Assembly (NCBI GenBank): GCA_032433765.1
Contig: JAVIAB010000051.1
Coordinates: 51,424,030-51,488,029 of the forward strand
Source: Megaustenia siamemsis
Taxonomy: Eukaryota > Mollusca > Gastropoda > Stylommatophora > Ariophantidae
Length of the DNA: 64,000 nt
Reading direction: 5' to 3'
Both the position numbers and the translations under genes were made by a program. A model generated the notes under the pieces. It was not told where the DNA came from. It did not search any database and saw nothing but the letters and a program-made list of their open reading frames with translations. This document shows positions 26,701 to 41,700 of the stretch, in pieces (within the stretch, counting starts at the first letter, position 1; every line of letters begins with the position of its first letter).

Positions 26701-29700
26701 AAATAGAATCTCGAAGATGTGTTACAAAAAGCATGTTCAGATCATCTTTAATTACACAGTGTAGCTACTGCATGATATATAAATAGTGATTGCCTTGAAG
26801 TCAGACGAAAAGGGGAGTAATCATTAGCTGAACACAAAACCAGTCAAGTGTGCTGTAACTAGAATTCAACGCAGACCAAATTAAAAATTTTGTTTATTTT
26901 ACAACAATACTATCGTTGTCTTGACATAAATTAAGCTTTTCAATCACCTTTGATCCAGCAGTGTCAAGGTACATGTGGTTGAGCTCTCCACCTCTGTGAT
27001 CTGACACCTGATGAACTGTCCCTCATAATGGAGTATCTGTGGCTTTGTGTTTACTATTCCCAACCGGCCAGCTGGAAGCTTCACATGCAGACACACACCT
27101 GGTTTGATGCTGGTGATCTGTGCTGTCACTGGCTCTCCTGCTGTGACTTGCATTTTGTCTCCTTCAAAATCAAATAAATGAGATTGATTAAAAAACATCC
27201 ATGCATTATGTTTCAAAAAGAATTGTCTTAAATTGCTCATCTTTCACAGTAAAAGAGACAGGAGTACCGCAAAATGGAAATTCCCCCTTTCTGGAAGTTA
27301 GATATTTTTAAAAACGTGTTCTACATTAATTGACTCAATATTCTGAAACTTAACTTTCTCATATGAAATAACACAATGACTGTCAATTTAATTTATAAAA
27401 TGAAACCCTACTATTTTTCATATTATCATCAACCTGTCTCTATGATAATGAAAACCAGCACCATAATATCTGATCTGTGGAATCATTTTACAGCATTAAT
27501 ACATATTACATCATCTCAGTTTATTCTCTTTTTTTTTTGTTCAGCACAGTCCAAATTATGGGTGATGGATGGTAAGAGCTTCTTGAATAGAAGAATCTTA
27601 TAAACAAAACTAACTACTGACAAATGTACACAAGACTTTACATTTTCCAGGTAAGAATCAAATAGTTTTTAGAAAATTCTTTCTTTGGCCTGCATGTAAA
27701 ACAAAAAAAAATCAAATGGAGATAAAAACACTTAGAAATGTACAAAAAGGTACCCAGTCTTGAATGAAAGTTTGAAAATTATCAAGATTTTGTTTTATCT
27801 TAACTTACTTTCTGGGCAGAACATTTTCGCACCTCATATATTATTTAATATGCTCAAAAAAGGGGAGCCGCGATAGCTCAGTAATTAGTGAACTGGACTA
27901 CAAAAGACAAGTGGTAGGGTTTGATCCCAACCGACGGCTTCCAGGTTCACTCAGCCTTAAATGGGTACCGGATTTGTTTTCAGGTAAAGTAAAGCAGCAT
28001 GGGCATAATACCGGCCACATTACCCCAAAAATCATGTGCTGAAGGTCTGTAAAATTTATGGTCACTAACACCATATTCCCTATACGCCATTTGGCATGAC
28101 GGGAGCTCTTTACTTTTTTTAATGCTCAAAAAACCCATTAATTACCATTGTATTGAGCCTTTTACATTTCTCCACTTGTTGCATTACTTTAGTTTTCCGT
28201 CTGTCTTCTAAAGGTTGTAAACCTGTTACTGTTTTTAGAATCTTGATAGGTGTAAATTTCATAGCACCAGTGATGATACGGGCAGCCTGGTTTCGTGTTC
28301 AGTTAATTTTGCTAAGCTGTGATTTGGAAGCTGTAGTCCAGGATGTGACTCCATATTCTAGACAGATGGAGAAGTCATTCAGAGATGATTTACAGATATC
28401 TCTATATCGTAGTTTTAAAAAAAATTTGCATCAACCGGGAATACAATAGACTGTTATTTGAATAATTATAGGATAGGTTCATGAATCTAGGATTGATTTT
28501 CTCCAATCATTAAAGCCAATTATTAATTTATGTTAAACCGCACGTAGTATTTTTTTTTAAAGGAAGCAATAAATGTCAAATAAAAGAATCAAATAATAAT
28601 GACCAAAAGTTATGACCTGTTTTATGTTAGGCCGATTATGATAATACTTGGTCTTACTCTTTTTACATATAGTCATTTCAAGATATTGCTGTCTTCTCCC
28701 CAGATCGTTCCTGCTAATTTCTTCATAATATCTGTTCGTTTTCTGGCTCTTTTGTTTGCTTTGTCTATCTGATTTATGCATGTCATTCTGTGATCCAAGG
28801 TGACGCCATAAAGAAATTTTAATCTAGAGTTGAAACAAATTTTTTAAAAATCTCCATTGATAACCCTTACTTCACAAGAAATTGAAAGCTTGATAAAGTG
28901 CAGATCTTTCATGGTGTTTATCCCATTGCTAGGATAAACCAGCAGCTTTATAAAGGACAGTAGGCTGCATGCCCAGTGTAGTCACCATGTGGTGTTTGGG
29001 TCATAATTTCTATTCAAAGTTAACAGGAGTATCAAAATGTAAATTCATTTACCGAAGAAGAAAAAATTTCCAGTGATGAATGAGATGTCTTTTTTGCCGC
29101 ATCTTGGCGTTTTCTTCCAAACTTATTTAAAAATAAATTTACGTATTTTTTGTCAACTCCTTACCAATTCTAGACAACACTAGTTTATCATCACTGTCAC
29201 TTTCTAAAACTGTAACATGGTATGCCTGGCCAGTCTTAAAGTGACTGACAGCATCATTGAGGACACTCATGTCAGTGGACAGGTGGTACAGGTCAATATA
29301 GCCTTGCTGGGTTAGACTGACTTGACACCACACCTTGCAACTGGATATCTGGTAAAGATAACAGCAAATAATGAAAGATACAAAAACAGTCAATAATACA
29401 ACACATATGATATAAATTAACATAAACTAAGAAGTAACTGAAATAATGTACAGCTTAGAAATTCAATAATCTTATGATAACTCTAATAATGTAAATAATA
29501 CCTATATTGTTTTTTTAAAAAGTTTTTTTTTCCTTATGCGTAGATTCTTCCTTATTTTCTAGAAGCTAAAAAAAAAAAAAAAAATCACCTTCTAGCCACT
29601 AAAAGTCTCAATCAAGAGTTACCTAAAGCATATATTATATAGTGCTCATGCCTTATAAAATTTGAATACAAAGATCTGAAATGATGGTCATGCTTCTATT

Positions 29701-32700
29701 TTTGTGTCTAATCAATTCAAATGGAAGTGTATAAACAAGTGGCGATATAGGGAGATTCGTCTCACATGGGAAGAAGGGGAGAAAACAGAAACAATTATTT
29801 TACATGAAAAGTAGGAAAGAGAATAGATAAAAATAATTGAGAGTGGTCTTACTTGAGAGAACAAAGAGATTGAGTGAGCATGTACTTAGAAAGGTCATGG
29901 GTAATGTGTAAATTTTTAGGGTTGATAGGGATTCTTACTGGAACAAAGATGAGTAGGTTTGGGGCATTCGACGGCTGGCAATACAATTGACAGGAGCTGT
30001 CAAAAAGAAACCTGGGAGGGCAAATGTAGTGAGAGGATGTTTTCCAACAGGCCTGAAGTTACTATCAAGTACAAGAAATTGCAGAGAAGTAGTTGTGTGG
30101 TTAGATTATACTTAGAACTATGTATGATGTAGATGAAATGTAAGAAATGTCTTAAACCCATTTAGCCATCGATGCAAGATTCAGGAAATAGTTTTTATAG
30201 TTGTGTTAAAATTTATATGAACTTAAATCAGACGATAGTTGTGAGAATAGTGTTAAGACTATTAATCATGAGGCAATAGTTATCGAAATATGGAGCAGAT
30301 TATGATAGTATAGAGATTCTGCTAATTGGATGTGAGGCACTATAATAACTATGAGACAAGAGCTCAGAACTTGTGACATGGAAAGCTTCTAGGAACATTG
30401 GAGTTAGATTGTGAAGAAACTTGCTATTATTGTAGAGAACGTATGGACATGTGATTTTAAAGTGTGTTATGTGAAGTTGTTACAAGTGCTTGTGTTGTTA
30501 AATATGTAAACTGAGACATCTATCCTGTCATAATTTAGTAAGTAACCTTGTGAAGCAAAATGTTGGAAAGATAGACAGAGTTATAGTATATAGAAGTATC
30601 TTCCATAAGCATGTTATATATCTCTATCATAAATTATTATTTCTATCGGCAAAGATGATATTATTATTATTATACAGAGAACAACTCACAAACCTTTACA
30701 AGTAGGTGTGTGTGTGTGCGTGTGAATCCAAAAATGAAGTGGTGATGGCCAGTTTAATAAATGTTGGCCTGTCTTTAAGTTATTACTATTTTTTTTTTTG
30801 CATTATACATTAACTGTTGTTAATTTTGGTGCTTTAACACATTAAGATTATTAATATAAAGCAAATTAACCCTTAATTATGATACCTATCTGTAACTCCC
30901 CTATTTTCAATACCATAGTAACAATTCTATCTATCTATTGACCTTTCGAGCCGTAGACCGGCCTTTAGGGCACAGACCCAGATACTCTTTCTCTTACCTA
31001 AATTTTATTCTAGCAGCTTTCAATCCTTGTAAAGATTTTTTATCAAATCTCACCATTTGTCTCTGTTCTGTGCAAACAACTGTATCTCACTGAGGGAGCC
31101 AATTCCTGCTGCACTTGCCTCTCTCATCAATGTTCTTCTCAGTGTCTCTCTGAGTCAGCCTCTTTTCCTCTTACCTGTTGTTTTCCACATGAGAGCTTGC
31201 TTTGTTATTGGGTTATTATCTCTTCTCATCACATGTCCAACATATGACCATCGTCTTATCTTGATTACTGAAGATATTAGTGGTTGATCGGAGATTTCTC
31301 TAATTTCCTCGTTTGTTTTGAATTCGTTCCACGTTATACCAATCATTTTCCTTATTTTACATTTATTTTCCAATGCGTTCAACTTTGTTTCTATGTCTCT
31401 TGTTGTTTTCCAGCTCTCACATGCTTACATAAGGTTTGATAGTTCGTTTGATTTGAATAGTCTAAGTTTTGTGTTGATGAGTTTTGATTTCCACAACTTT
31501 TCAAGACTTCTGAAAGACATTGCTGTTTTAGCTATTCTGATTCTAATTTCTTTGCTTGTATCCTCTTCCTGATCAAAGTGGCTTTCAAGATAGATAAAGT
31601 GATCAATCTCTTCCACTGGTTTGTTTTCCATGTATATTTATTCTGTCATCTGTCGCTTTTTTATGACTTTAGTCTTTTCATGATTGATCTCAAGCCCAAT
31701 TTTGCTGGCTATTGATGATAGTTCATCTGTGTTTTCCTGCATCGTTTTTATCTGACTGCTGATCAGTAACATTACTACCATTTAAATGTTAGGTGCTGTA
31801 AAAAAATAGTAATTTTTTGAACGCTAGACACAGTCCCGAAACACGGGGACTTGAAGAAATTCCTGGATCAGGTTCATTTATGACTTGAGTTTCACTTCAT
31901 GGACCAGATGTACTACAATGTCTGTCAGTATGATCAGCAACCGCATAGCGTCATTCGCTGTGTTTGCTGAGTCATAAAGGATCTTTTTGTTTGATGTCTG
32001 CCGACGACCGAGAAAATTTCCCTTGTCACAGAGAAAAAAAAAAGAAAGAAAGGGGGAAAACTACCGATTACTTGAAAATTGGCAGTTTTTTTGTCATATT
32101 AAACAATGTATCTCACAATGTCAACAAAAAAAAGAAAAAAAAATGCCAACAGCAATGGGAACAAATTAAACACTCAGGGGTAACCGGAAGTGGTAATTAG
32201 GAAGGTACATGGAAGGGGGTAATGTTTGAGCATGGAAAATTGTAATATTTTAAGGAATTTGTGCTTTGATGTGGTAAATGTTACTGTGGTATATCGTAAT
32301 CTAGGGTTAATATGGATATTTGGATGCATTGTGCATTTCTTCATATGTGCGTGATATTTGAGAGAAATATGTCAGTAGAATAATTTTGTGTAGCAATTTA
32401 AATAATCTGAGCTCAATGTTGGGTCATCATGAAATCAAACAGCATCTTGAACAGTTTTCCAAATATGCAACATTTAATGGATAATGTAAGCAAAATGCCT
32501 CAGATAGTGTACACCTATATGAATATTTATCTATTCATTGTTTACTTCTTCATAAATGTGTAATAAATTTCAATTTTTTTTTTTAATGCATCAATCCGTG
32601 AGTCTACTTTTAAAAAATAAATGATGATATCTCTCATTGGGAAATATTTCACCATATGCAATGTAAAATTTTAAAAATTGCATAATTTATTCACTTAAAA

Positions 32701-35700
32701 TTGCTTAGCTATTCTCACAAACTAACATCTATCTATCTAGTGACCTTTTGAGCCATAGCCGGCCTATAGGGCATAGACCCAGATACTCTTCTGTATCAGG
32801 TCTACGTTTCATTAACAAAAGTGTTTTTACGATAGCAGTTTGTTAAATCTCTAATCAACGGTTCTATACCAAGCGGGAGTAAAACGGATCCTCCATCTTG
32901 GATCCAACTGGAAAACTAACATACAAGCATGATAAAGGTATCATTGCTTTGCTCAATTCGAGTGCTATCTAGTCATATCTCTAATCATATTTGTTATTAT
33001 CAGAAATTAATTTGAACATTTTACCAATGTAACTACACTTGTAACATTTACTTGGAACTTTCAAATTAGAAAAGAATAAATGCAAAAAACATTTTTCTTA
33101 TTGTTGTTACTCACCTTTATTACATAAGCAATTATTATATCACCATTTTTAATATCAAGTTTGGGTTTCAGCAGATCTGTTACAGTGTTATTGTCAATTT
33201 TACTGAAATTAAAACAAAAATAAATACAAGATTCTAACATTAGTTCTCAGTCAATTTATTTATATCTTACACAAAAGGTAGCTTTGATCTTTTAAATGTG
33301 TAATCAACCTACCACTTCACATACAATGCAGTTCTAAAACCTATATCAATCCTATATATTCAATATAGTATTAAGCCCGTACAATACAGGTCTAAACTCA
33401 CACAAAATAACCCTAAACCCAAGAATCATAGAACTCCTCAATTTAGCAGCCATCTGTTTCAATAAAAAAAATTCAGAATGAGCTAAACTAAATAACCTAA
33501 TGAACAAATTATTATTTTGTACTGTCATTATGAGGGTGAAAGACCTCTTAACAAATTTCTACAAATAATGTTGACCAAGGTGTTTGCAAAACAAAATTGT
33601 TTTATTGTTTTTATCAGAATTAGCAGATTTCAATTTGTGAAGTATCTAATATCTAAAAGTTCAAACTTTTGGATATTTTCTCTGCAATTAAAACATGTAA
33701 AAAAATATATTAAGAAAGCATTGTACAACCATAGGAGTGTCATTAATGAGGTCTTCTATTATTTTGGACATAATGGTTTTGGGTTGTCAGAAATGTTGGT
33801 TTGTAGTTGTTTAAAAGAAACCCTCAACCAATCTCTCACCAACCATTCTGTCCTGTATATAGATTTGGTTATTTCTGTTACTAACATAGATCATATTCTT
33901 ATTTTAGAAATTTAAACTCAATAATCACATATTACTGTGGGGGAAATACCTTTCTCTGAGAGTACATTCCAGAAGTGTACGGTTAGCCTTGGGATTTGTA
34001 ATTGGAAGATAACTGATGGAAAAGAGTATGCTAAGTTATGCATCTTATAAAATTCATATTTATTGAAATTCTAGACATGAATGGACAATGGTCAAGAAAT
34101 TGAAAGAATGACTTCATGCTATTAATATATATATATTATAATAATACTATATATATATATAGTAGTAGCAGTAGCCTCCGTCAGTCATAGGTTGACTATA
34201 GATTGTTCAGCGCCCCTAGAAATGTTATTTTTTCTTTTCTTTTCTCTCATCGTGTATTCTCTTTCTCTATGAATCTGTCTGCTTCTTCTTTGAGGTGAAC
34301 CTTTAGAGTGTGTTTCCAGAGATTGAGGTCTGCAGCTATGTCTTCCCATGCTGCAGGGTTTATGTTCAGTCTTCATGTCGCGTTTACACTCATTTACAAA
34401 TCAAAGTTTTGGGTGCCTCCTAGTTCTTTTACCATATGCCAGTTGTCCGCAGAGTATATATTTCTTTATATATTAAAAGTTAAAGTACCCGCCAAGTGGC
34501 GTATAGGGAATATGGTGTTAGTGACCATAAATTTTACAGACGTTCGGCACATGATTTTTGGGGTAATGTGGTCGGTATTATACCCGTGCCGCTTTACTTT
34601 CCCAAAAATAAATCTGGTACCCATTAAAGGCTGGGTGAACCTGGAGCCGCCGGTTGGGATTGAACCCTACCTCTTGTCCGTTGTAGTCCAGTTCACTAAC
34701 CACTGAGCTATTGCGGCTCCCTTTTTTAAAATATATATATATATATATATACATACAGAACAGTTGCTCATATTTTGTTGAAATAGAAGCAATAAAATAA
34801 GTTTTAGATATGTAATACTAAGTAGTAGTAATAGTAATAATACTAAGTCATAAACATTTTTAAAAAATTAAAAATATGGGTTTATATTCTGACTAAAACG
34901 TTATCAAGGATGAAGAATGTTGAAAGAAAAACAAAATACAAATGTCAAAAAAAGGTATCTAACATATCCAAAACAATTATATATAAACTGAATACACTAT
35001 CTCATTTTTAAATAATCAAAACGCTTTTTTAAACTTCACAAATCTAAATAAAATTGGAATTAAAAGAAAAAAAATGTATGTGATTATTAAATATTTTTAA
35101 CAAAGTTAAATAAACTAATTGCATGCACATTTTTAAAAGAGACTCTTTCTTTATACTTTGCAATATAAATGAAAAGACAACATTTACAACAGCAATAGTA
35201 GTGAACAAGGATGGAAAGCTGTCAACTATTGATGTGAAGATCACACACAATGTCTACCCATCTTACCTATTTGACTTGACATCTCTCAGCCCTATAACCT
35301 TTACTTTCAGCATCTGATCTTGAGAAAATCTATGCAGAGGAAACTCCCCCTAAAATATTAAATATACATAAATGTAGAATAATAAATAAAGTCAGAATGC
35401 TAAATTGTTTAAGTCTCAAATGATAATGATGTAATTTATAATGGTTAACCACATAATGCTGAAATCAGATTTGAATAACAAGCTACTCATTTAAAAGCAT
35501 GTAAAATACTGCATTTTCAAAAATATATACTATTCATCTTTACTAATGCAAGCAAGTGAGAGCTGGAAAACAACAAAAGAAATAGAATAAATTGGATGCA
35601 CTTAAAAACAAATGTTTCTAGAAAATATTTCATATACCATGGAGTGAATTTAAGACTAGTGCAGAAATAAGAGAAATGAAAAGCATCAGAAAGATTATCT

Positions 35701-38700
35701 CTAATCAAGAGAAGGTGATCGATCATATGTTGGCCATGTGGTGGTAAGTGGTGACAGGAGAATCTCAAAGTAAATGGGAATCAGAGGACAAAAGAAAAAT
35801 AGGCCTAAGGATACATGAAAGTTGCGTACTTTCAGAATTTTTAAACATCTTCAAATATACCAACCTCCTCAACCGTGTCAGTGACTTCAGTGATGTGCAC
35901 CCTTCCATGCAGATTATTCACTAAGATATTAAGCTGGAGTGAATGGACGGCTTTGATCCTATTAACAAATAAATGATAAAATTATTTTAATATCTACAGG
36001 TTAAACTGAAGGACAGGCATCAACATTTGTCTCCATTATTAATCTAGAAAAAAGTGACTCTTGCATTGTGCACATTTACAAGGAATTAAAATATTTGTAC
36101 TCAACTTTGTCATTGCATTTTATGTAACCGAATTTGCTTTCCCCCTCTTGTCTCAGCTTACTTCACCAGGCATTAGTCTGATTCAGTAGTTAAAAATAAA
36201 GTAAGGGCTCCATCATGCCAAGTGGTGTATACAGAATATGGTGTTAGTGCCCATAATTTTTACAGACCATTGGCACATGATTTTTGGGGTAATGTGGTCA
36301 GTATTACGCCCGTGCCGTTTTACTTTCCCAGAAAAAATCTGGTACCCCTTTAAGCCTGAGTGAAGCTGGAAGTCGTAGATCAGGATCAAACCCGACCTCT
36401 TGTCCTCTGTAGTCCAGTTCACTAACCACTGAGCTGTTGTGGCTCCCAGTCTGACTCAGTGATCCTCATAAAAAATCAGTAAGAAGGTGCTGACCGTGTA
36501 CACTGCATATTTAAAGCTACTAAATGAATAATAATATCTCTCTCTCTCTGCGATCAAGACTCAATCAGAGTAGGATTCCAGACTCTCTCATGAAGTCAGC
36601 TGTCTGTTTAAGTGATTCAAGTGCCCCATTTAGTTTCTCTTCCAGGGAGGTGGGTGTGAACCACATTGCTCTTCTCAGGTCTGTGTACAGGGGGCAATCC
36701 TGTAGAACATGTTTTGTGGTCATATTGTCCAGTGTACAGTGGCATAGGCTGGTTGTACCTATTTTGAATTTGGTGAACATGTGATTTCTCATTCTATTGT
36801 GGCCAGTGCGTAGGCGAAGTATGATGACTTGATCCCTCCTTGATAGTTGATGGTATCCCCCTCTCATTATGCTTTGGGTGTTCTCGTTTCCATTTTTCAT
36901 GGTACTGACCTTTGAGGATGAATTTTCCGGATACCATCCACTATCAAGTCATCATACTTCGCCTACGCACTGGCCACAATAGAATGAGAAATCACATGTT
37001 CACCAAATTCATCATAACTCAGCGGATGGTTCTCTTGTGGTAATCTCTCTCCCTCTTTAGCTAATTTGTCTGCACGTTCGTTCCCATGTATATTACAGTG
37101 TGATGGTATCCACTCTCTGGAAGTTATTGCATAGTTGGTCCAGGGCTGTTCTCAAGTTATCTAGTTTATTGTTCTTGGGGCTTTTTAGAGCTGATAGTAC
37201 TGACAGTGCATCAGCAGAATCACCAATTTATTGTGCCTGTTATTTCTGTGTTGAGTAGCCAGTGTTGCAGCATCTCTGAGGGCCTCAGTTTCTGCTTTAA
37301 AGTTGTTTGAGAATTTCCCAGTAGCTATTGACTTGGTGATCTCGTCCTGGTTATACAGCGTCAAGAACACACTACCCCATCCATTTCTGGTGGCATTTGT
37401 AGCAGAGCCATCTGTGCATATGTGGGACCAAGAGTCCTGTGGGTAGGTATCGTGTATGTCTTTTTCTACTATGTGTTTTCTTTCTGTGTCTGATTGGGTA
37501 CCTTTTTTCATGATTCCTGTTATATTTTTCTTAAGTTCTACTATTTTATGTTTCCCATGAGGAGACATATCAGATAGACCCAAGGGTTTCGGTATTGTTT
37601 GGGAAAGTACTGGGTCTCCAGTAGTTAGTTCATTGGCGATTGTAGCGAAGTTTCTCCTCTTTTGTCGTACAATTCCGAAACCAGTTATTCTTTGGTGCAT
37701 GGGGTGGCTAAGGAGCATTCTATATTTCTCCGCTTGTTGCAATACTTTAGTGACCTGTCTGTAATAATATAGAGTTTATACAAGAATCGCCATATGCAGA
37801 AAGTACATTACTCCATTTTCCCCCTGCCACCATTGCCTTTTAGTGTTGTGGGTAAATGAAGCGAATAGTGCTGATCGTGATGTCTGCTATTTCATTAGCC
37901 ATTATTTTTCATAAGAATATCAGTTGTGTGATGGCTTGGCGATAGAGTGAATGTGGGCTCAAATGCAGTTTGGCATTCTCCCATTGAATTGGCTGATAAA
38001 GGAATAGCTACCAGGCTCACTGAGCTTGAGAACAGTAATAACAGTGAGGAAGAGCATTCCAATTTCTGAATGACCTAGTGATATCAATCTATTACTGATG
38101 TTTTTATGATAGAGTAGTAAAAATTAATATCACTTAAATGCAATATTAGGTGCTCTAAAAACTGTAATTTCTCTGAACTTTTGACACAGTCGCGTGTTCA
38201 CACTAAAAATTTGACATGGGAACTCAGATTTCCTGTCTCAGGTTGATTTATGACCTTGAACTCATGGATCAGACATGTTACAAAGTCCATCAATATGTTC
38301 AGCTACCTCATAGCATTGTACAAAGCATTTCTCTGGTTCTTTTACAAAGGGCTGTTTTGATTGATGTCACTGTTGACTGAGGGAATTTCCCTAGTCATGC
38401 ACAAAAATTTAAAAAAAAAAAAAAACACCTTATGTGAGACCGTATCTCATGAAATTGGAGAGGGGTGGGGTGGCTTGGGGAATTCCTACATCAATAGAAA
38501 CAAATTCGACACTCAGGAGTCACTACTGGAAGTAGTAATTAGGAAGGCACTCGTAAAGGGGGGCAGTTTTTTTTTTTTTTGGGGGGGGGGGGGGGGATGT
38601 ATGACCATGGCAAATTGGGAAAGTGTGTGTTTTGATGCGGTAATTTTATGACGGTATTGTAATCTATGGTGAAATGTAGACAACGGACATTTTCAGAGAT

Positions 38701-41700
38701 ATGAAGTATTATTATAAATGAAAGAATCACAGGAGAAGCATTGTTAAAGATTATAGATTGAGAAGCAAATTCAGAATTATGAAGTATTTATATAGATTAT
38801 ACTATCAACAGTATATTCAGAAGTATGAAACATTATTACACATTATAGCATCAGAGATAAATTCATAAACATGAAGTATATTATTGATTATAGCATTAAG
38901 GGGTGAAGGTCTTTCAATAAATAGGTTTTCTGTTAGTAACAAGTACCAAGTCAAACATGTCACTTACGTGGCATCTACAGTCATTCCAGGCTTGATATTA
39001 TGTTTAGGCAAATTTTTCAGGTTTAACTTCTGGATTCTTTCCCTTTCAATTACTTCAGGATCCTGGCTCTTTAATACTGCCAGATGGTAGCCATCAAATG
39101 AGCTATTGAGAAACACATCTCAATAAAGCATTCATAGACAAAAGTATTGTTTTATTATTGAAATTTGTAATTCTTTAATAAACTTCTATAGTTCATATAT
39201 TTTTATCTATTAAGTTTTACTTATGAAAATTATTGTTTGTTCCACAATTTGTATTATTTCCAATTATTGTAGCAGTGATAAATTCTTATTACTAAAAATT
39301 AAAAAATGACTACGGTCATGAAAAGCTTAATTCCAACAGATGACAGAATATACATAGAAATCAAACCAGTGGAAGAGATCAATCACTTTATCTATCTTGG
39401 AAGTCACATTGATCAAGAAGAGGATACAAGTAAAGAAATTAGAATCAGAATAGCTAAAGCAGCAATGTCTTTCAGAAGCCTTGAAAAGTTGTGACTATTC
39501 AAATCAAATGTACTATCAACCCTTGCGTATGAGTGTGAGAGCTGGAAAACAACAAGAGGCATAGAAACAAAGTTTAACACATTCGAAAATAAATGTTTAA
39601 GGAAAATACTTGGTATAGCATGGAATGAGTTCAAAACAAATGAGGAAATTAGAGAAATCTCCAATCAACCACTAATATTTTCAGTAATCGAGAAAAGACG
39701 GCCATATGTTGGATATGTGACGAGGAGAGATAATAACCAAATAGCAAAGCAAGCCCTCATGCGGGAAACAACAGGTGAGAGGGAAAGAGGCAGACACAGA
39801 GAGACACTGAGAAGAACATTGATGAGAGAGGCAAGAGCAGCAGGAATCAGCTCCCTGAGACAGAGCTGCTTGCACAGAAAAGAGACAAATGGCAAGATTT
39901 GATAAAATATCTTCACAAGGATTGAAAACTGCTAGAATAAAAATTTAGATAAGAGGAGTATCTGGGTCTACGTCCTATGGGCTGGCTACGGCTTGAAAGG
40001 TCAATAGATAGATAGATAGAAAAATTGAAGCAGATATTATATATTATTCTAGTCATAATACTGTAAACAATAAGTAGATTCTGGACTCGCTCATTAAACA
40101 AAGATATGGCTTCAGCAGAAATAGCAGGCAACTGACATTATAATTTGTGATAATATATAATTGTTTACCTCTTAACAACAACTTCTGTGAATGTTCCCGG
40201 CTCATAGGGTTGTCAATTTCCACATCATTTAAGTGCTTGGATAAAGAAAAAAACAACTTGAAATGATATATTTTTAATGAGATAATGCTTAAAAAGTCTC
40301 ACAAATATACATTTATCCATCACTAAATGCAATTTTGTTGAAATTAAATGTTGAGAATATCATGAACAGCTGAAGAGAGTAAAGATGTTCCAAATGAGAC
40401 CAAAGCAAAATTGCAGCATAAGAAAGAAACAATCACTTTTTGGCCATGTAGTAAAACAATTGGAATATTGTGACAGTTGGAAAAATTGAGGGAAGAGGAG
40501 AAAGTTTAAACTGAGAAAAAAGATACAAAACAGTGTAAGTAATACTTGGTAGGAAGTCAAAAACAGCTGTACAGACAGTTGGGGGTTGGGGGGGGGGGGT
40601 GTTGTTATGATTACCTTCCCCAGCAGGTGGCCATATTTATTTTCTAAATTGCAACTGCCAAGGGTTCTTTACTGCTGAGTACATGAGTATTTTTTGCTGA
40701 GCAGGCTAGATTTAGGATTTCACTACCCAGACATCAAGAGAGGATAAAGCCACTGAAGAAGAATGGATTCAAACCAAGGACCTTCTTGTTCTTAGGCAGA
40801 TGTCTTACATCTGAAATACACAGCCTCCCCCCCCCCCAAAACACATTAAAATAAAGTAAACAGCAGTACAGAGATGACCAAAGCTGTGGAGCTACATTTC
40901 TATGACATCCAGCATGTAGAGTAATAAGGGGTGTATAAGACAAATGGAAGCAATGCTGTTCCAACAACAAAAAATAACAACATGGTTCATAACAATCAAT
41001 ATTGAGAAAACTCTTGATCTGATCAAAGGTGCCCTAAGTTATTAAATCACAGGCCTGTTAGCTCTTGCATTTTCACCTGAACTGTTATACAAATCAATCA
41101 ACATGTTCATCAACAAAGACATTATATTATGCTGACTATCAATGGCAGTAATTTCCGTTTACACATTCAAATTAACTCATTTGGCCAAATAGCATAGGCA
41201 CAGAGAACAAGAGCCGTCTAGTAGCCAGATAATTAACAAAACAATATCTACTTGAGAAAGGAAAATACCTGTCTGACTGGAATATAAATAAACTTTCCAG
41301 ACCCATGACCTCTGAGACTCATCAACATGAACTCTGGTTTCACCAGTAACACATCTGCTTTAAGAATCTGTCCATTTCTCACCTGAAATTATAAAAAAAA
41401 AAAAACTGTTTTTTGTGTGAAGATGTTTTTATCATCCAGCTTCCAACATTTTGAACAGATTTTTTTGCAAACAACTTTTGCCTAGACATTGGCCATTACT
41501 ACTCTTAGACTTTACTACCAAAGGTTCTGTAACATGTGCACAGGGACCTGCTGTAGTTTGCCTTTACCTGAGAGATCTAGATATCAAATTGCAATATCCA
41601 GAGACTAGGTAAGGGTAGAGCAGCAAAGAAATCACAGATTCAAAAAGAAATTTCTCCACCACCTGTGACATGATTCAAACCATGGCCCTTCTTTTCCAGA

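Noticed and set aside
33517..33915. 132-codon plus-strand frame as a gene
   Set aside because: Intronic, AT-biased composition and no domain or splice context; likely chance.
38361..38651. 96-codon frame with a Gly-rich run
   Set aside because: It arises from homopolymers in a MITE; other copies have no frame there.
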